Part shown: positions 11,515 to 22,604 of the stretch, piece by piece
How positions within the stretch are numbered: the first letter of the stretch is position 1
How the letters are laid out: each line of letters begins with the position of its first letter
DNA from: Burkholderiales bacterium
GTDB taxonomy: Bacteria; Pseudomonadota; Gammaproteobacteria; Burkholderiales; Burkholderiaceae_C
Reading direction: 5' to 3'
Length of the DNA: 64,000 bases
NCBI GenBank assembly: GCA_013044035.1
Contig: JABEVE010000053.1
Span: forward strand, 19,166 to 83,165
Translations under genes and position numbers: made by a program
Notes under the pieces: model-generated
The model's input: the letters and a program-made list of their open reading frames with translations, nothing else
What the model was told of the DNA's origin: nothing
The model's database searches: none

Positions 11515-12407
11515 GGTGCAGGGCTGCCGTCATGGCCTGGCTGCGCCTGGATGTGCGTTTCCAGGCCGCCTTCGCGGGTGAAGTCGAAGCCGGCGACGAT
11601 GACGAGTTGATCGGCATCGCGCCGCATGGCGGCGCTGAAGTGTCCGTAAGGCTGTGCTGCGTTGACGATGGCCCGCGCCATGCGATCGAGCTGTGGGTTG
11701 CCCGAGCCGCGCACCACCTCGCTCCTGAGCAGTCGCCCCGAGGCATCCACGGTGATGGCCATGATGAGTTTGCCGTAGAGCTTGCTGCCGTCACGTTGCG
11801 GAAAATCAACCGTGCCCAAGTGCTCGATTTTTTGCCGCATGTGGTCGTAGTACAGCGCATACGGCACGCTGCGGGTGTTGGGGCCAACGAAGCGGCGGCG
11901 CGGCCTGGCGTTTTGTTGGTCGATGCGGCGCTCGATGGCGCCGAGCAGATCCAGCAGGCGTTTGCGCTGATCTTCCAGTGCCTGCGCGGCCGCTGGCTTG
12001 GTCTGTTGCGTGGCCAGCCGCTGCAACTGCACCATCTGGCTCTTCACCTGGGTGATGAGTTCACGCTGTTTCTGCTCGTCCTGCGCCAACTGGGAGCGGC
12101 TCTGGTTTTGCAGTGCGTTGCCATCGGCCACGGTGGCTGTGGCCGGCAGCGGTGTGGTGGCCAGGCCTTTGGCGTCGTCACCTCCGCCGGCAAGATTGAC
12201 CTGCGCCAGTGCCTGCGGTTTCTCGGGGGCCTCGGCCGACGACTGATTCACCAGCACCACCGACAGCGGGGTGTCCTGGAACATGCGATTGAAGGTCTCG
12301 GGTGAACCCACTTTCAGCGCCAGCAGCGCCGCGTGCGCCGTCGCCGAAATCAGCAGCGCCCACTGCAGCTTGCTGAGACGAATGGCGCGGAACGAGGGCA
12401 TGCGCAA
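11511..12407 (-). CDS. TonB-like energy transducer
   Basis: 298 aa; N-terminal TM, Q/A-rich central region, C-terminal TonB-like domain (YGKLIMAITVDASGRLLRSEVVRGSGNPQLDRMARAIVNAAQPYGHF). Confidence 0.75.
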   Translation of the reverse strand: MRMPSFRAIRLSKLQWALLISATAHAALLALKVGSPETFNRMFQDTPLSVVLVNQSSAEAPEKPQALAQVNLAGGGDDAKGLATTPLPATATVADGNALQNQSRSQLAQDEQKQRELITQVKSQMVQLQRLATQQTKPAAAQALEDQRKRLLDLLGAIERRIDQQNARPRRRFVGPNTRSVPYALYYDHMRQKIEHLGTVDFPQRDGSKLYGKLIMAITVDASGRLLRSEVVRGSGNPQLDRMARAIVNAAQPYGHFSAAMRRDADQLVIVAGFDFTREGGLETHIQAQPGHDGSPAP

Positions 12408-12472
12408 TGGACTGGCGGGGCGGGGCAGGTGACAGCGGACGCGATGGCTGATCCGTGAGGTGATCGGGTCGA

Positions 12473-14602
12473 TCAGGCCGTGGCTGGGGACGCGTCGGCG
12501 GCACCTGCATCCTTGGCCGCCTCCACGGTTCCGGTGGTGTCGCTCATGGCCGTCTCGGCGCCCGCCTCGGTGGCGACCTCGGTTTCTGCCTCGGCTTCGT
12601 CCACGACCAGGTGTAGGCCTGTGGCCAGGGCGGCAGCGCCGTCCTCTTCGGCTGGCTCATCCACCTGCACTGCTTCCCCGCCGGTCGCGGTCATGTCGCG
12701 CAGCACCTCGACCACCTTGCACGGCTGCTCCAGGGTGATCAGGTCGGGTTGACCGAACTGCACGCGCACGCGGGTGCCACGCGGCTGGTCCTGCGCTCCC
12801 TGCGCCTGCAGCACCAGCGGCAGGCCGTCCACCCGCACCAGCCCATCGCGCAGCACAGCTGCATCGCGCTCGCTAATGCCTTGCTGTTGCAGATAGCGCA
12901 GGGTCCAGTAGCGTTCCATGCCGTTCTGAAAGTCGGCATAGGCCTTGTAGGCGTCTTCGAAGGCGCCGACGATGGCGAAGAGTTGCGCATCCTTTGGCTT
13001 GTAGGGCACCGCGAGCAAGGCAGTGCGGCCATGGCGCGCGGCGGCGATGATCTGCCCCTGGTTCACCAGGTCGGTGTAGCGCCGCAGCGGCGAGGTGCAC
13101 CAGGCGTACTGGGCCACTCCCAGGCCCTGGTGAGGTGCCGGCTTGGTGCCCATGCGGGTGCGCAGGTTGACACCCATGCCGCTTTGGCTGCGGTAAATGC
13201 CGGGCAGCCCCAGTTCGGCCAGCCAGCCGCCCCAGGTGGCGTTGGCCAGAATCATGAGCTCGGCGACGATGAGGTCCAGCGGCGCGCCGCGGCGGCGCGG
13301 CACGATGTCCACCCGCGCTGCGTCCTCCCCCTGCTCCAGACCGGTGACGCGAAAGCTGTAGTCCACCCCACCCGGGCGCTCCGGCCGGCCGCGCACGGCT
13401 TCACGTCCGCTCTTGAGTTTGTTGGCGATGCGCCAGAGCAGGGCCAGCTCTGTGGCGAAGGCCAAGTCGGGTGCCGGGTCGACGCCATTCAGGGCGTCTT
13501 CCGTCACTGCGGTGTCCAGCAGATCGTGGCGCAGGTTGGCGGCAATCGGCACGCGCTCAACCCGCGTCTCGTGGCTCTGCATGGCGAGGTTCGCGTCCAG
13601 TGTGACGTAGAGGCTGACGGCTGGGCGGCTACTGCCTTCGGCCAGGGTGAAGCTCTGTACCAGCGCCTCGGGCAGCATGGTGATCTTGTCGCCAGGCATG
13701 TAGACGGTGGACATGCGCGCGCGCGCCGCCTGGTCCCAGGCGCTGTCGCGTGCCAGGGCCAGCGCCGGCGCGGCGATGTGAACGCCAAGCACCACGCCAC
13801 CACCGTCCAGCCGCTGCACCGACAGCGCGTCGTCGATCTCGGTCGTCGCGGAATCGTCGATGGAAAACGCCTGCACCTCAGCCAGCGGCAAATCCCCGAC
13901 GTCGGGCGTCGACAGCGGCAGATCGGCGAAACCGGTGCCCTTGGGGAAATGCTCCAGCAAAAAACGTTGCATATGGAAATGCCAGGGCGACGCAATGGCT
14001 CCTGCCGCCCGCAGCAAATGCAGCGCGCCATGGCCGCTTTGCTTCACCGCCTGCGCCAGGGTCTTGTATTCCACACTGTTCTTGTCGGGCTTGAACAGCA
14101 GGGCGTAGAGCTTGGCGGCAATGGCATCGGGGCAGTGGCCGTTCACCAGGGCTTGTGCATCGGCCTCGATCTGTCGTTGCTGCGCCTCCTTGCGCGCCAT
14201 GCCCGCCAGCGCCGCCTGCACCGTCTCCTGGCTGGCTTTGCGGAACAGCCCCTTGCCACGGCGTTGGAAGTAGTGCGGTGCGCCGTGCAGGCGCAGCAGC
14301 ACGGCGGCCTGCTGTTGCGGCGTGGGTTTGCCACCGTAATAATCCGCCGCCACCACGCCAAAGCCGAATTCGTCTTCCGGCGCAAATTCCCACAGCAAGT
14401 CGAGCTCGATGCCATCCTGCTGCGCCTGTGCCCAAGCCAGCAACTCATGTGGTGCGGGCGCGTCGAACGGCAACAGTGCTTGCTGGGCCTTGATCTTTTG
14501 GCGTTTGCCGCTGGCCAGTTCCACCTGCATCGAGGTGTCGGCCTGGCTCATGATGCGGCCGGTGGCAAGTTTGCCCGTGTCTTCGAAAAGGATGTAGGTC
14601 AC
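12473..14602 (-). CDS. RNase II family exoribonuclease
   Basis: 709 aa with RNB catalytic motifs (AFSIDDSATTEIDDALSV, LGVHIAAPAL, CTSPLRRYTDLVNQGQIIA). Confidence 0.88.
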   Translation of the reverse strand: MTYILFEDTGKLATGRIMSQADTSMQVELASGKRQKIKAQQALLPFDAPAPHELLAWAQAQQDGIELDLLWEFAPEDEFGFGVVAADYYGGKPTPQQQAAVLLRLHGAPHYFQRRGKGLFRKASQETVQAALAGMARKEAQQRQIEADAQALVNGHCPDAIAAKLYALLFKPDKNSVEYKTLAQAVKQSGHGALHLLRAAGAIASPWHFHMQRFLLEHFPKGTGFADLPLSTPDVGDLPLAEVQAFSIDDSATTEIDDALSVQRLDGGGVVLGVHIAAPALALARDSAWDQAARARMSTVYMPGDKITMLPEALVQSFTLAEGSSRPAVSLYVTLDANLAMQSHETRVERVPIAANLRHDLLDTAVTEDALNGVDPAPDLAFATELALLWRIANKLKSGREAVRGRPERPGGVDYSFRVTGLEQGEDAARVDIVPRRRGAPLDLIVAELMILANATWGGWLAELGLPGIYRSQSGMGVNLRTRMGTKPAPHQGLGVAQYAWCTSPLRRYTDLVNQGQIIAAARHGRTALLAVPYKPKDAQLFAIVGAFEDAYKAYADFQNGMERYWTLRYLQQQGISERDAAVLRDGLVRVDGLPLVLQAQGAQDQPRGTRVRVQFGQPDLITLEQPCKVVEVLRDMTATGGEAVQVDEPAEEDGAAALATGLHLVVDEAEAETEVATEAGAETAMSDTTGTVEAAKDAGAADASPATA

Positions 14603-14623
14603 GTGAGTCGGAATGGGTGAGTG

Positions 14624-15262
14624 TCACGCCACATCAGCATGAATGCCGAGAAAATCCAGCACGGCGTCGAGATGATGCGTGGCGTAATCCGTGAGTGCGT
14701 GGCCGCCGAGCGGCACGATGCGCAAATGGCCGCCAGCGTAGCGTGCGGCCATTTCACGCCAGTCGAGCACCTCGTCGTCCTGCGCAATCAGGGCAAGATA
14801 ACGTGAAGCCTCGGGCACAGCGCTGGTCAGGCTGCCGACTTCGAGTGCATGGAGTTCGTGGACATGCTCTGCCGTGAAGTGCAATGCGGACTGCGGGTCG
14901 TGCCAGGCCGTGAGCGCGCCAATCTGCGTGCGCAAATCGCGTGCCGGGTTCACCGCCGGATTCAAAAGCACGGCGCGCGCCTGCAGGTGGTGCGCCAGAT
15001 AGGTGGCGTAGAAGCCGCCCAGTGAACTGCCCACCAGCGCCAGGCGCCCCGGAGCGACATGGCCCACCAGTGCCAGCAACTCAGCCATGGCCTGTGCTGG
15101 GGAAGGCGGCAGTTGCGGGCACAACCATTGCACCGGCTCCAACCCGCGCCTGCTGCGCTCATCGTGGATGACTTGCAGGCGCGCGCCGGTGACGAGCGCC
15201 TTGGCCGACTGGGGCGAGGAGCGGAAACCGTGCAGATACAGCAGATGGGTGGGTGCAGGCAT
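14624..15262 (-). CDS. YqiA-like alpha/beta-hydrolase (esterase)
   Basis: 212 aa; LLYLHGFRSSPQSAKA and nucleophile elbow VGSSLGGFYATYLA. Confidence 0.8.
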   Translation of the reverse strand: MPAPTHLLYLHGFRSSPQSAKALVTGARLQVIHDERSRRGLEPVQWLCPQLPPSPAQAMAELLALVGHVAPGRLALVGSSLGGFYATYLAHHLQARAVLLNPAVNPARDLRTQIGALTAWHDPQSALHFTAEHVHELHALEVGSLTSAVPEASRYLALIAQDDEVLDWREMAARYAGGHLRIVPLGGHALTDYATHHLDAVLDFLGIHADVA

Positions 15263-15460
15263 GCAGAGTTGTTTGCACGGGTATGCCAGCGCAAAACCCG
15301 CAATCCTAGCGGCTGGAAACCGGGACTGGCGGGCTGGGCGTCCGCTTGGAAGGCGGGCGCCCTTGATGGGGTTCTGCCGCCTCCTGAAGAAGCAGACCCT
15401 CCCAGCGTTTCCTCAACGTTTTGAGGGAGTTGCGGTCTTGTGAGCGCCCTGGCTCTCGAA

Positions 15461-15967
15461 TCAGATGCTGCGTGAAAGTGGCTGGATGGTTGCCGATGTG
15501 GGCGGCGTCCCTGTCGCCGGGCTCGGGGACTGTGCATCGTCCTGTGGCCAGTCACGGATATAGGCCTTGAGCATGCGGTTCTCGAAGTCTTGCTCCTGCA
15601 CCACGGCGCGTGCCACATCATGGAAAGAAATCACCCCAAGCAGGGTGGTGCCTTCCATCACCGGCATGTAGCGGGTGTGGCTCTCCAGCATCAGGCGGCG
15701 CAACTCGTCCAGACCCGTCTGGGGTGTGCAATGCACAGGCTCGCCCAGCATCACGTCGGCCACCTGGGCTTCGCCCGGTTGCGCGCCGGCCAGCGCGGCA
15801 ATGACTTCGCGGAAGGTGAGCATGCCCGCCAGATGGCCGGCCCGCATCACGACCAGCGAGCCCACGTCATGCTGCGTCATCGTGCGGGCTGCTTCGAGCA
15901 GCGCTGTGTCAGGCGCCACCGTGAACAGCGCACTGCCCTTGACCCTCAAAATATCGCTGACTTGCAT
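15461..15967 (-). CDS. CBS-domain protein
   Basis: 168 aa; MQVSDILRVKGSALFTVAPDTALLEAARTMTQHDVGSLVVM, second CBS repeat VHCTPQTGLDELRRLMLESHTRYMPVM. Confidence 0.85.
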   Translation of the reverse strand: MQVSDILRVKGSALFTVAPDTALLEAARTMTQHDVGSLVVMRAGHLAGMLTFREVIAALAGAQPGEAQVADVMLGEPVHCTPQTGLDELRRLMLESHTRYMPVMEGTTLLGVISFHDVARAVVQEQDFENRMLKAYIRDWPQDDAQSPSPATGTPPTSATIQPLSRSI

Positions 15968-16252
15968 GGCTGTCTCCTCGTCGCCGTCCCTGCCAGATGG
16001 CTATGCAACCACTATAGCCTAGGGAGCAGCAGGCTTCCATGAGGAACAACGATGATGTGCCGAGAAGGGCTCCTCGTGGCTCCAAAGGCGTGGAGTCGTT
16101 GAGACAAGGTCGCAGCGGCTGGGTCAAAGGCTCCCGCGTTGCCGCCCTCTCTCCACGGGAGCCTGCCTGCATGCGGGGCCAAGCGTCAGGCTGGGGTCGT
16201 GGAAGAGGAGTCCAACTCGCCATGACGATGGCCCTGAAAGTCAGGGGCAGTG

Positions 16253-16345
16253 TCACGGCTGGATCTGCACGTAGCCGTCCTGGACCAGCTGAACGATCCG
16301 CCCAACTGCACCAGCATTGATCAAAACACTGGGCAGGAGATCTGC
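16253..16345 (-). pseudogene. Decayed 3' remnant of a DsrE-like gene
   Basis: Minus-frame C-terminus LLPSVLINAGAVGRIVQLVQDGYVQIQP* aligns with the end of the adjacent intact gene (LAPSAVIVPGGVVRLMQLEKNGFAYIKP*), about 12/28 identical by eye; no upstream domain in frame. Confidence 0.5.
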
Positions 16346-16442
16346 GTTACCCCAACGATGCCATTGATTTCGCGACCGGGTCTTGACGCTGCCCACCCCG
16401 ATTCGCCGGTGTCGGCGATGGGGTGCTCTGGCTTGAACGCCG

Positions 16443-16949
16443 TTATGGCTTGATATAGGCAAAGCCATTTTTTTCGAGTTGCATGAGACGCACGACACCC
16501 CCGGGGACAATCACGGCGCTGGGAGCCAGCACGGGCATGTGTCCGAGTTTTTTGGCCATCCCTTCCATGGTGACGTGGCAGGCGTCGAACTCGATGCCCT
16601 CGGCGTTTTGTGCTGCGAGACGTTCAGCGACAGGGCTGTTCTTCAACAGCATCAGGAGCCCTGGACCGTAGGCGACAACCACGATGCGCACGTTTCCTTG
16701 GCCGAGGTTGTCCAGCACGTTTTGAGCGTTGTTCAGCGTGAGGGCCCACAACTGCTGATCGTCGCTGCTGACCTGCAAGACCAACTTGTATTTTGCGAAA
16801 GGCAGGTCATGAATGAAGGCCGGTTTCTCAAAATTGAAGTCTTTCATCATGGAGGGGTTGTCGGCGTATGCATGCGTGGCGCTGCCAACGAGCAGGGCCG
16901 TGACCAGCAAAATATGACGTGCGAGGTGTGCCCAATAGTTGTTGCCCAT
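16443..16949 (-). CDS. Secreted DsrE/DsrF-like family protein
   Basis: Start MGNNYWAHLARHILLVTALLVGSATHAYA (signal peptide); DsrE-like fold pattern with IEFDACHVTMEGM conserved-cysteine region. Confidence 0.7.
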   Translation of the reverse strand: MGNNYWAHLARHILLVTALLVGSATHAYADNPSMMKDFNFEKPAFIHDLPFAKYKLVLQVSSDDQQLWALTLNNAQNVLDNLGQGNVRIVVVAYGPGLLMLLKNSPVAERLAAQNAEGIEFDACHVTMEGMAKKLGHMPVLAPSAVIVPGGVVRLMQLEKNGFAYIKP

Positions 16950-17536
16950 TCTGATCTCCTCGGGTGCGGAACATGCCCCACTTGCCTTCACAGCGTGCCG
17001 GGGCCTGAGGCGTGCTGCGGATTCACTCAGTCGCCCTCTGTGGCACAACTGCGCGACAGCGCGGATCCTAGGGATTCACACCGCGCCACACAATCCAGGG
17101 ATAGCCCGATCTCCCTGACGAGAACCACGCGGCAGGTGAGCTCGTCGGTGAATCGCATGCCGGCTGTCCGCCAGCGCAATCATGGGCAGGATGGCTGAAT
17201 CAGGCTACCTGGGCTCTCGGTTGGCACACCGAACCACCTGCGTGTGATCTCGAGGAAGTCTTGACTGACCCTTGACCCCGTCCCCGGCTCTCGAACCGTT
17301 CGGTCACAAAAATCTCTGGCATGATCAGCCCGAACTGGGCCAAGGAGCACGTCGTGAAGAGAAGCCCGTTCACCGACGATCCGATCGCGTTGGCGTTGAA
17401 GACGCCTCCCCGACGTCGCGAGATGGTGTCCGACGTCCTCACCAATTCGTGCATTGCACATCACCTCGCATGACACAGATCCTCGGAGCTTGAAACCCTG
17501 CGGTTAGACTGTGCTAAGTAGCTTCAACAGCAGTCC

Positions 17537-18526
17537 ATGTTGATCAAGTCAGCCGACGACAAGAGCAAACGCCTGCGTCTCCTCGAAGAGTTGCGACGCG
17601 CATCCGTGCTGGACAGACGCCAACGCGACTGGCTCGCGGCTGAGCACAAGCGTGTTAAGGATGGCATTGGAGGCGAGCGAGATGCCGCCTACTACATCGA
17701 CACCTATTTCCATGACGGTGAGAATCACGTCGTTCTGCACGACTTGCGTCTGGTCGATGACGGGCAGGTCGCCCAGATCGATCACTTGATCATGGGTCGA
17801 GGGTTTATTTTCTACTTGATCGAAACTAAGGCCTTCAATGGCAACCTGATCATCAATGAACAGGGTGAATTCACGGTAGAGTACGGAGATAGGCGCCACG
17901 GCATCGAGTCCCCATTGGAGCAAAGCAAGCGCCACGAATCCGTGCTCTTGAGGGTCATAGAGCGACTTGGCATCACGGGCCGGACCCATTCCAAACCCAT
18001 CATCAAACACGTCGTGCTGCTGCATCCCAAAGGAGTGATCACACGTCCTGATGGCAGGCGCTTCGATAGCAGCAATGTGATCAAAGCCGACCAGTTCGGC
18101 ACGTGGCATGAGAAATATGTGGATAAGGAAGTCGGACTCGGCAAAGTCTTGAGCGCGGCGTTCAATATGCGTCGCCTGGAGACCATTGTCGAATGGGGAC
18201 GAATGCTCAAGCGCGAGCATCAGCCCAAGGATCTCTTGGAATTACCGGACTTCATGCGCCCGAAGGCGTCGCCGCCAAAAGATGAGGCCCGCAGCCAGCC
18301 TGTCACGGCACCAGTGCCCCGCAGCCACGACATTCAGGCTCCAGACCACGCTGCTCGTTCATCGGCCGTGCAAACAGATGGACACTCAACGGCCTCGGAG
18401 AAGCGTCTCATCTGCGCGACATGCGGAAGCAAGATCTCCTATCAAGAGGGAAAGTTCTGCTGGAATCACCCGAACCGATTTCAGGGTCGGCAATATTGCC
18501 GTGCCCATCAGGTCGCCTTCACGTGA
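17537..18526 (+). CDS. NERD-domain (nuclease-related) protein with C-terminal Cys/His motif
   Basis: 329 aa; GGERDAAYYIDTYF...VVLHDLRLVDDGQVAQIDHLIMGRGFIFYLIETKAFNG fits NERD; C-terminal CATCGSKISYQEGKFCWNHPNRFQGRQYCRAHQ. Confidence 0.8.
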   Translation: MLIKSADDKSKRLRLLEELRRASVLDRRQRDWLAAEHKRVKDGIGGERDAAYYIDTYFHDGENHVVLHDLRLVDDGQVAQIDHLIMGRGFIFYLIETKAFNGNLIINEQGEFTVEYGDRRHGIESPLEQSKRHESVLLRVIERLGITGRTHSKPIIKHVVLLHPKGVITRPDGRRFDSSNVIKADQFGTWHEKYVDKEVGLGKVLSAAFNMRRLETIVEWGRMLKREHQPKDLLELPDFMRPKASPPKDEARSQPVTAPVPRSHDIQAPDHAARSSAVQTDGHSTASEKRLICATCGSKISYQEGKFCWNHPNRFQGRQYCRAHQVAFT

Positions 18527-18568
18527 GGCGCTGTCAGTTCCTTTCCATGCGATAAATGTGCGATAAAT

Positions 18569-18616
18569 GGGGTCTGTCCCCTGTTTTCTTCTGTTTTCTG
18601 TTTTCCTCCTGTTTTC
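18569..18616. repeat. Short palindrome GGGGTCTGTCCCC followed by iterated CTGTTTTC
   Basis: GGGGTCTGTCCCC at 18569-18581, then several CTGTTTTC copies; preceded by a direct repeat of GCGATAAATG. Confidence 0.6.
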
Positions 18617-18682
18617 GGCTCTGGCTGATGCTGTGGGCATGATCGGACTGATAAATCCGCATAAACCTGAGAAAACGCCAAG

Positions 18683-18707
18683 AAAAAAGCCCGCTCAAAA
18701 GCGGGCT
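18683..18707 (-). terminator. Rho-independent terminator downstream of tRNA-Ser
   Basis: Minus strand AGCCCGCT-TTTG-AGCGGGCT followed by a T-run. Confidence 0.85.
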
Positions 18708-18722
18708 AAGTTGCTGATTGTC

Positions 18723-18813
18723 TGGCGGAAAGGGTGGGATTCGAACCCACGGTACGGAAGAACCGTACACCGGATTTCGAGTCCGGCGCATTCGACCACT
18801 CTGCCACCTTTCC
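18723..18813 (-). tRNA. tRNA-Ser (anticodon CGA)
   Basis: Reverse complement GGAAAGGTGGCAGAGTGGTCGAATGCGCCGGACTCGAAATCCGGTGTACGGTTCTTCCGTACCGTGGGTTCGAATCCCACCCTTTCCGCCA: 7-bp acceptor stem, anticodon loop ACTCGAAAT, long variable arm, T-loop GGTTCGAATCC, encoded CCA. Confidence 0.95.
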
Positions 18814-18917
18814 GGGGTGTTTGCGCAGTTGCGTCCTGCTGCAATCTCGCTTCGCCGTGCATGCCTGTGCGGTCTCTCTTCGGGCTTGCGGCAAACGTTG
18901 GAGTCTAGCAGGCGGCT

Positions 18918-20243
<1,326 letters not shown>

Positions 20244-20336
20244 TCAAGGCTGGGGTCCGGGAATCACGCGCGATGCCGAGCGCCGGATCCCGGGCGAGTT
20301 GGCCCCGCGAGGTGCGGTACGACAGGGGCACGGCAA

Positions 20337-21326
20337 TCACGTTGAGGTCGCAAGCTCGGTCGGTTTGTCGAGCTTGCCGCCCAGGCCCTTGGGCAGCGGA
20401 AATTGCACATGCTCGACTGCGCCTTCGAGGGTGCACACGTTGCGCGCACCCAGCTCGCGCAGGCGGGTGATGACTTGCTGGACCAGTTGTTCCGGCGCCG
20501 AGGCGCCTGCGGTCACGCCGACGCGCACGGCACCCTGGAGCCACGCAGCTTGCAAGTCAGCGGCGGTGTCCACCATGTAAGCGGGACGGCCGAGCCGGGC
20601 GGCGACTTCGCGCAAGCGGTTGGAGTTGGAACTGCTGGGACTGCCGACGACGATGACCACATCGACTTGCGGCGCCATGAACTTCACCGCGTCCTGGCGG
20701 TTTTGTGTGGCGTAGCAGATGTCCTGTTTTTTGGGTTCATGCAACCGCGCATAACGCATCTGCAGCGCCGCGACGATTTGGGCGGCGTCGTCCACCGAGA
20801 GCGTGGTTTGCGTGACGTAGGCCACCTCGGCATCTGCCGGAAAGGGCAATGCCGCGACGTCGTCCGGGGTTTGCACCAGATGCACGCCGTCGGCCTGACC
20901 CATGGTGCCTTCCACCTCTGGGTGGCCGGCATGGCCGATCATCACCAGGTGCAGGCCGGCGCGGCGCATCTTGACCACTTCCACATGCACTTTGGTGACC
21001 AGCGGACATGTGGCGTCGAACACCTTGAGGCCGCGGGCTTCGGCCTCGCGTCGCACCGCCTGCGACACGCCATGGGCCGAGAACACCAGGGTGGAGCCGG
21101 GGGGGACATCCGCCAGCTCGTCGACGAATACGGCACCTTTGGCGCGCAGGCTTTGCACCACGGTGGTGTTGTGGACGATTTCGTGGCGCACATAGATGGG
21201 GGCGCCGAACAGGGCCAGCGCGCGCTCGACGATGTCGATGGCGCGATCGACACCGGCGCAAAAGCCGCGTGGACTGGCGAGCAGGACCTCGATGTCGGGC
21301 CTGTTGGACGGGTCGGATGGGTTCAT
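20337..21326 (-). CDS. ispH: 4-hydroxy-3-methylbut-2-enyl diphosphate reductase
   Basis: Start [37 protein letters not shown]; IspH/LytB motifs ([46 protein letters not shown]). Confidence 0.95.
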   Translation of the reverse strand: MNPSDPSNRPDIEVLLASPRGFCAGVDRAIDIVERALALFGAPIYVRHEIVHNTTVVQSLRAKGAVFVDELADVPPGSTLVFSAHGVSQAVRREAEARGLKVFDATCPLVTKVHVEVVKMRRAGLHLVMIGHAGHPEVEGTMGQADGVHLVQTPDDVAALPFPADAEVAYVTQTTLSVDDAAQIVAALQMRYARLHEPKKQDICYATQNRQDAVKFMAPQVDVVIVVGSPSSSNSNRLREVAARLGRPAYMVDTAADLQAAWLQGAVRVGVTAGASAPEQLVQQVITRLRELGARNVCTLEGAVEHVQFPLPKGLGGKLDKPTELATST

Positions 21327-21406
21327 CGTGGAACTGGCGTGGCGAGCGTGAGACCTTGCGTCGGAGGTGGGCCAACTCGAACGTTGGCATCCGGGCCTGC
21401 CGACAC

Positions 21407-21883
21407 TCAAAGCACCCCCAGAATGCGGACCTCGAACACCACGGTTTTCCCGGCCAGCGGATGGTTGAAATCGAGTTCGACCCAGTCGTCTCCGGTCTGG
21501 CTGACCGTGGCTGCTGCGGGAGCGCCGTTGCTCGCCGCCAGTGCCGCGAGTTGCACGGTGTCGCCAGGGCGCAGGGCAATATCTTGCGGTGTCTGTGATT
21601 GCAGCGCGGCACGTGGGACACGCTGCACCCGGGCGGCATCGACAGGGCCGAAGGCAGCCTCGGGCGCAAGCTCGAAGCGAGCATCCGTTCCCTCCGCCAA
21701 GCCCAGCAAGCAAGCCTCGAGAGCTGGAGCAAGTTGTCCGGCGCCCAGAGTGAGCGTCGCCGGGCGGTGGCTGAATGTGTTGACCCAGTCACGCCCGTCC
21801 TGCGCGGCGAGGCGGTAATGCAATGTCAACAGGGAATCTGCATGTACACAGGCCACAGTCTTTAAACTCCAAAAGCAAACCAT
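21407..21883 (-). CDS. FKBP-type peptidyl-prolyl cis-trans isomerase (SlpA/SlyD-like)
   Basis: [19 protein letters not shown]...[23 protein letters not shown]...[23 protein letters not shown]. Confidence 0.85.
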   Translation of the reverse strand: MVCFWSLKTVACVHADSLLTLHYRLAAQDGRDWVNTFSHRPATLTLGAGQLAPALEACLLGLAEGTDARFELAPEAAFGPVDAARVQRVPRAALQSQTPQDIALRPGDTVQLAALAASNGAPAAATVSQTGDDWVELDFNHPLAGKTVVFEVRILGVL

Positions 21884-21901
21884 GATTGTAGGGACGCCCT
21901 T

Positions 21902-22582
21902 ATGGCCACACGCATCGCCGATCTGCCTGCCGACACGCGCCCACGCGAGAAGCTGCTCGCCCATGGGGCGCAGGTTCTGGCCGATGCGGAGCTGGTGGCG
22001 CTGCTGCTGCGTACCGGAGTGCGCGGAGCCAGCGCCATCGATCTCGGCGCGGATCTGATCGCCCGTTTCGGCGGCCTGCATGGCCTGTTGCATGCGAATC
22101 CCGTGCAATTGCGCGCCATCAAGGGCCTGGGACCCGCTAAATTCGCCGAGCTGGCCGCGGTGCTGGAACTGGCGCGGCGCGCGCTGGTGGAGCGCATGGC
22201 CGAGCGCGCCATGCTCGACAGCCCACAGGCCGTGCGCGACTACCTGCGCCTATGGCTCGGCGGGCAGGAGGTGGAGGTGTTCGCAGCGCTGTTCCTCGAT
22301 ACGCGCCACCAGCTCATTCGCGCCGTGGAGCTGTCGCGCGGCACCTTGGCTCACACCAGCGTCTATCCTCGCGAGGTGGTGAAGCAAGCGCTGGCACTGA
22401 ACGCCGCCGCCCTGGTCATCGCCCACAACCACCCCTCGGGCGTGGCAGAACCGTCGGCAGCCGATCGGCACCTGACCGATCACCTCAAATCCGCCCTTGC
22501 CCTGGTTGATGTGCGCCTGCTCGATCACTTTGTGGTGACGCGGGAAAGGGTGCTGTCTTTTGCCGGTAGCGGGCTGCTGTAA
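21902..22582 (+). CDS. radC: RadC family JAB-domain protein
   Basis: 226 aa; N-terminal HhH region, JAMM motif [19 protein letters not shown]. Confidence 0.93.
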   Translation: MATRIADLPADTRPREKLLAHGAQVLADAELVALLLRTGVRGASAIDLGADLIARFGGLHGLLHANPVQLRAIKGLGPAKFAELAAVLELARRALVERMAERAMLDSPQAVRDYLRLWLGGQEVEVFAALFLDTRHQLIRAVELSRGTLAHTSVYPREVVKQALALNAAALVIAHNHPSGVAEPSAADRHLTDHLKSALALVDVRLLDHFVVTRERVLSFAGSGLL

Positions 22583-22604
22583 GGCGGCGCAGGAGCACGG
22601 GTCC

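Noticed and set aside
12749-14620. 623-aa ORF on the plus strand
   Set aside because: Antisense to the RNase II family gene; composition typical of shadow ORFs.
17321-17473. 50-aa ORF MISPNWAKEHVVKRSPFTDDPIALALKTPPRRREMVSDVLTNSCIAHHLA
   Set aside because: Short, no recognised family and no clear ribosome-binding site; cannot be supported.
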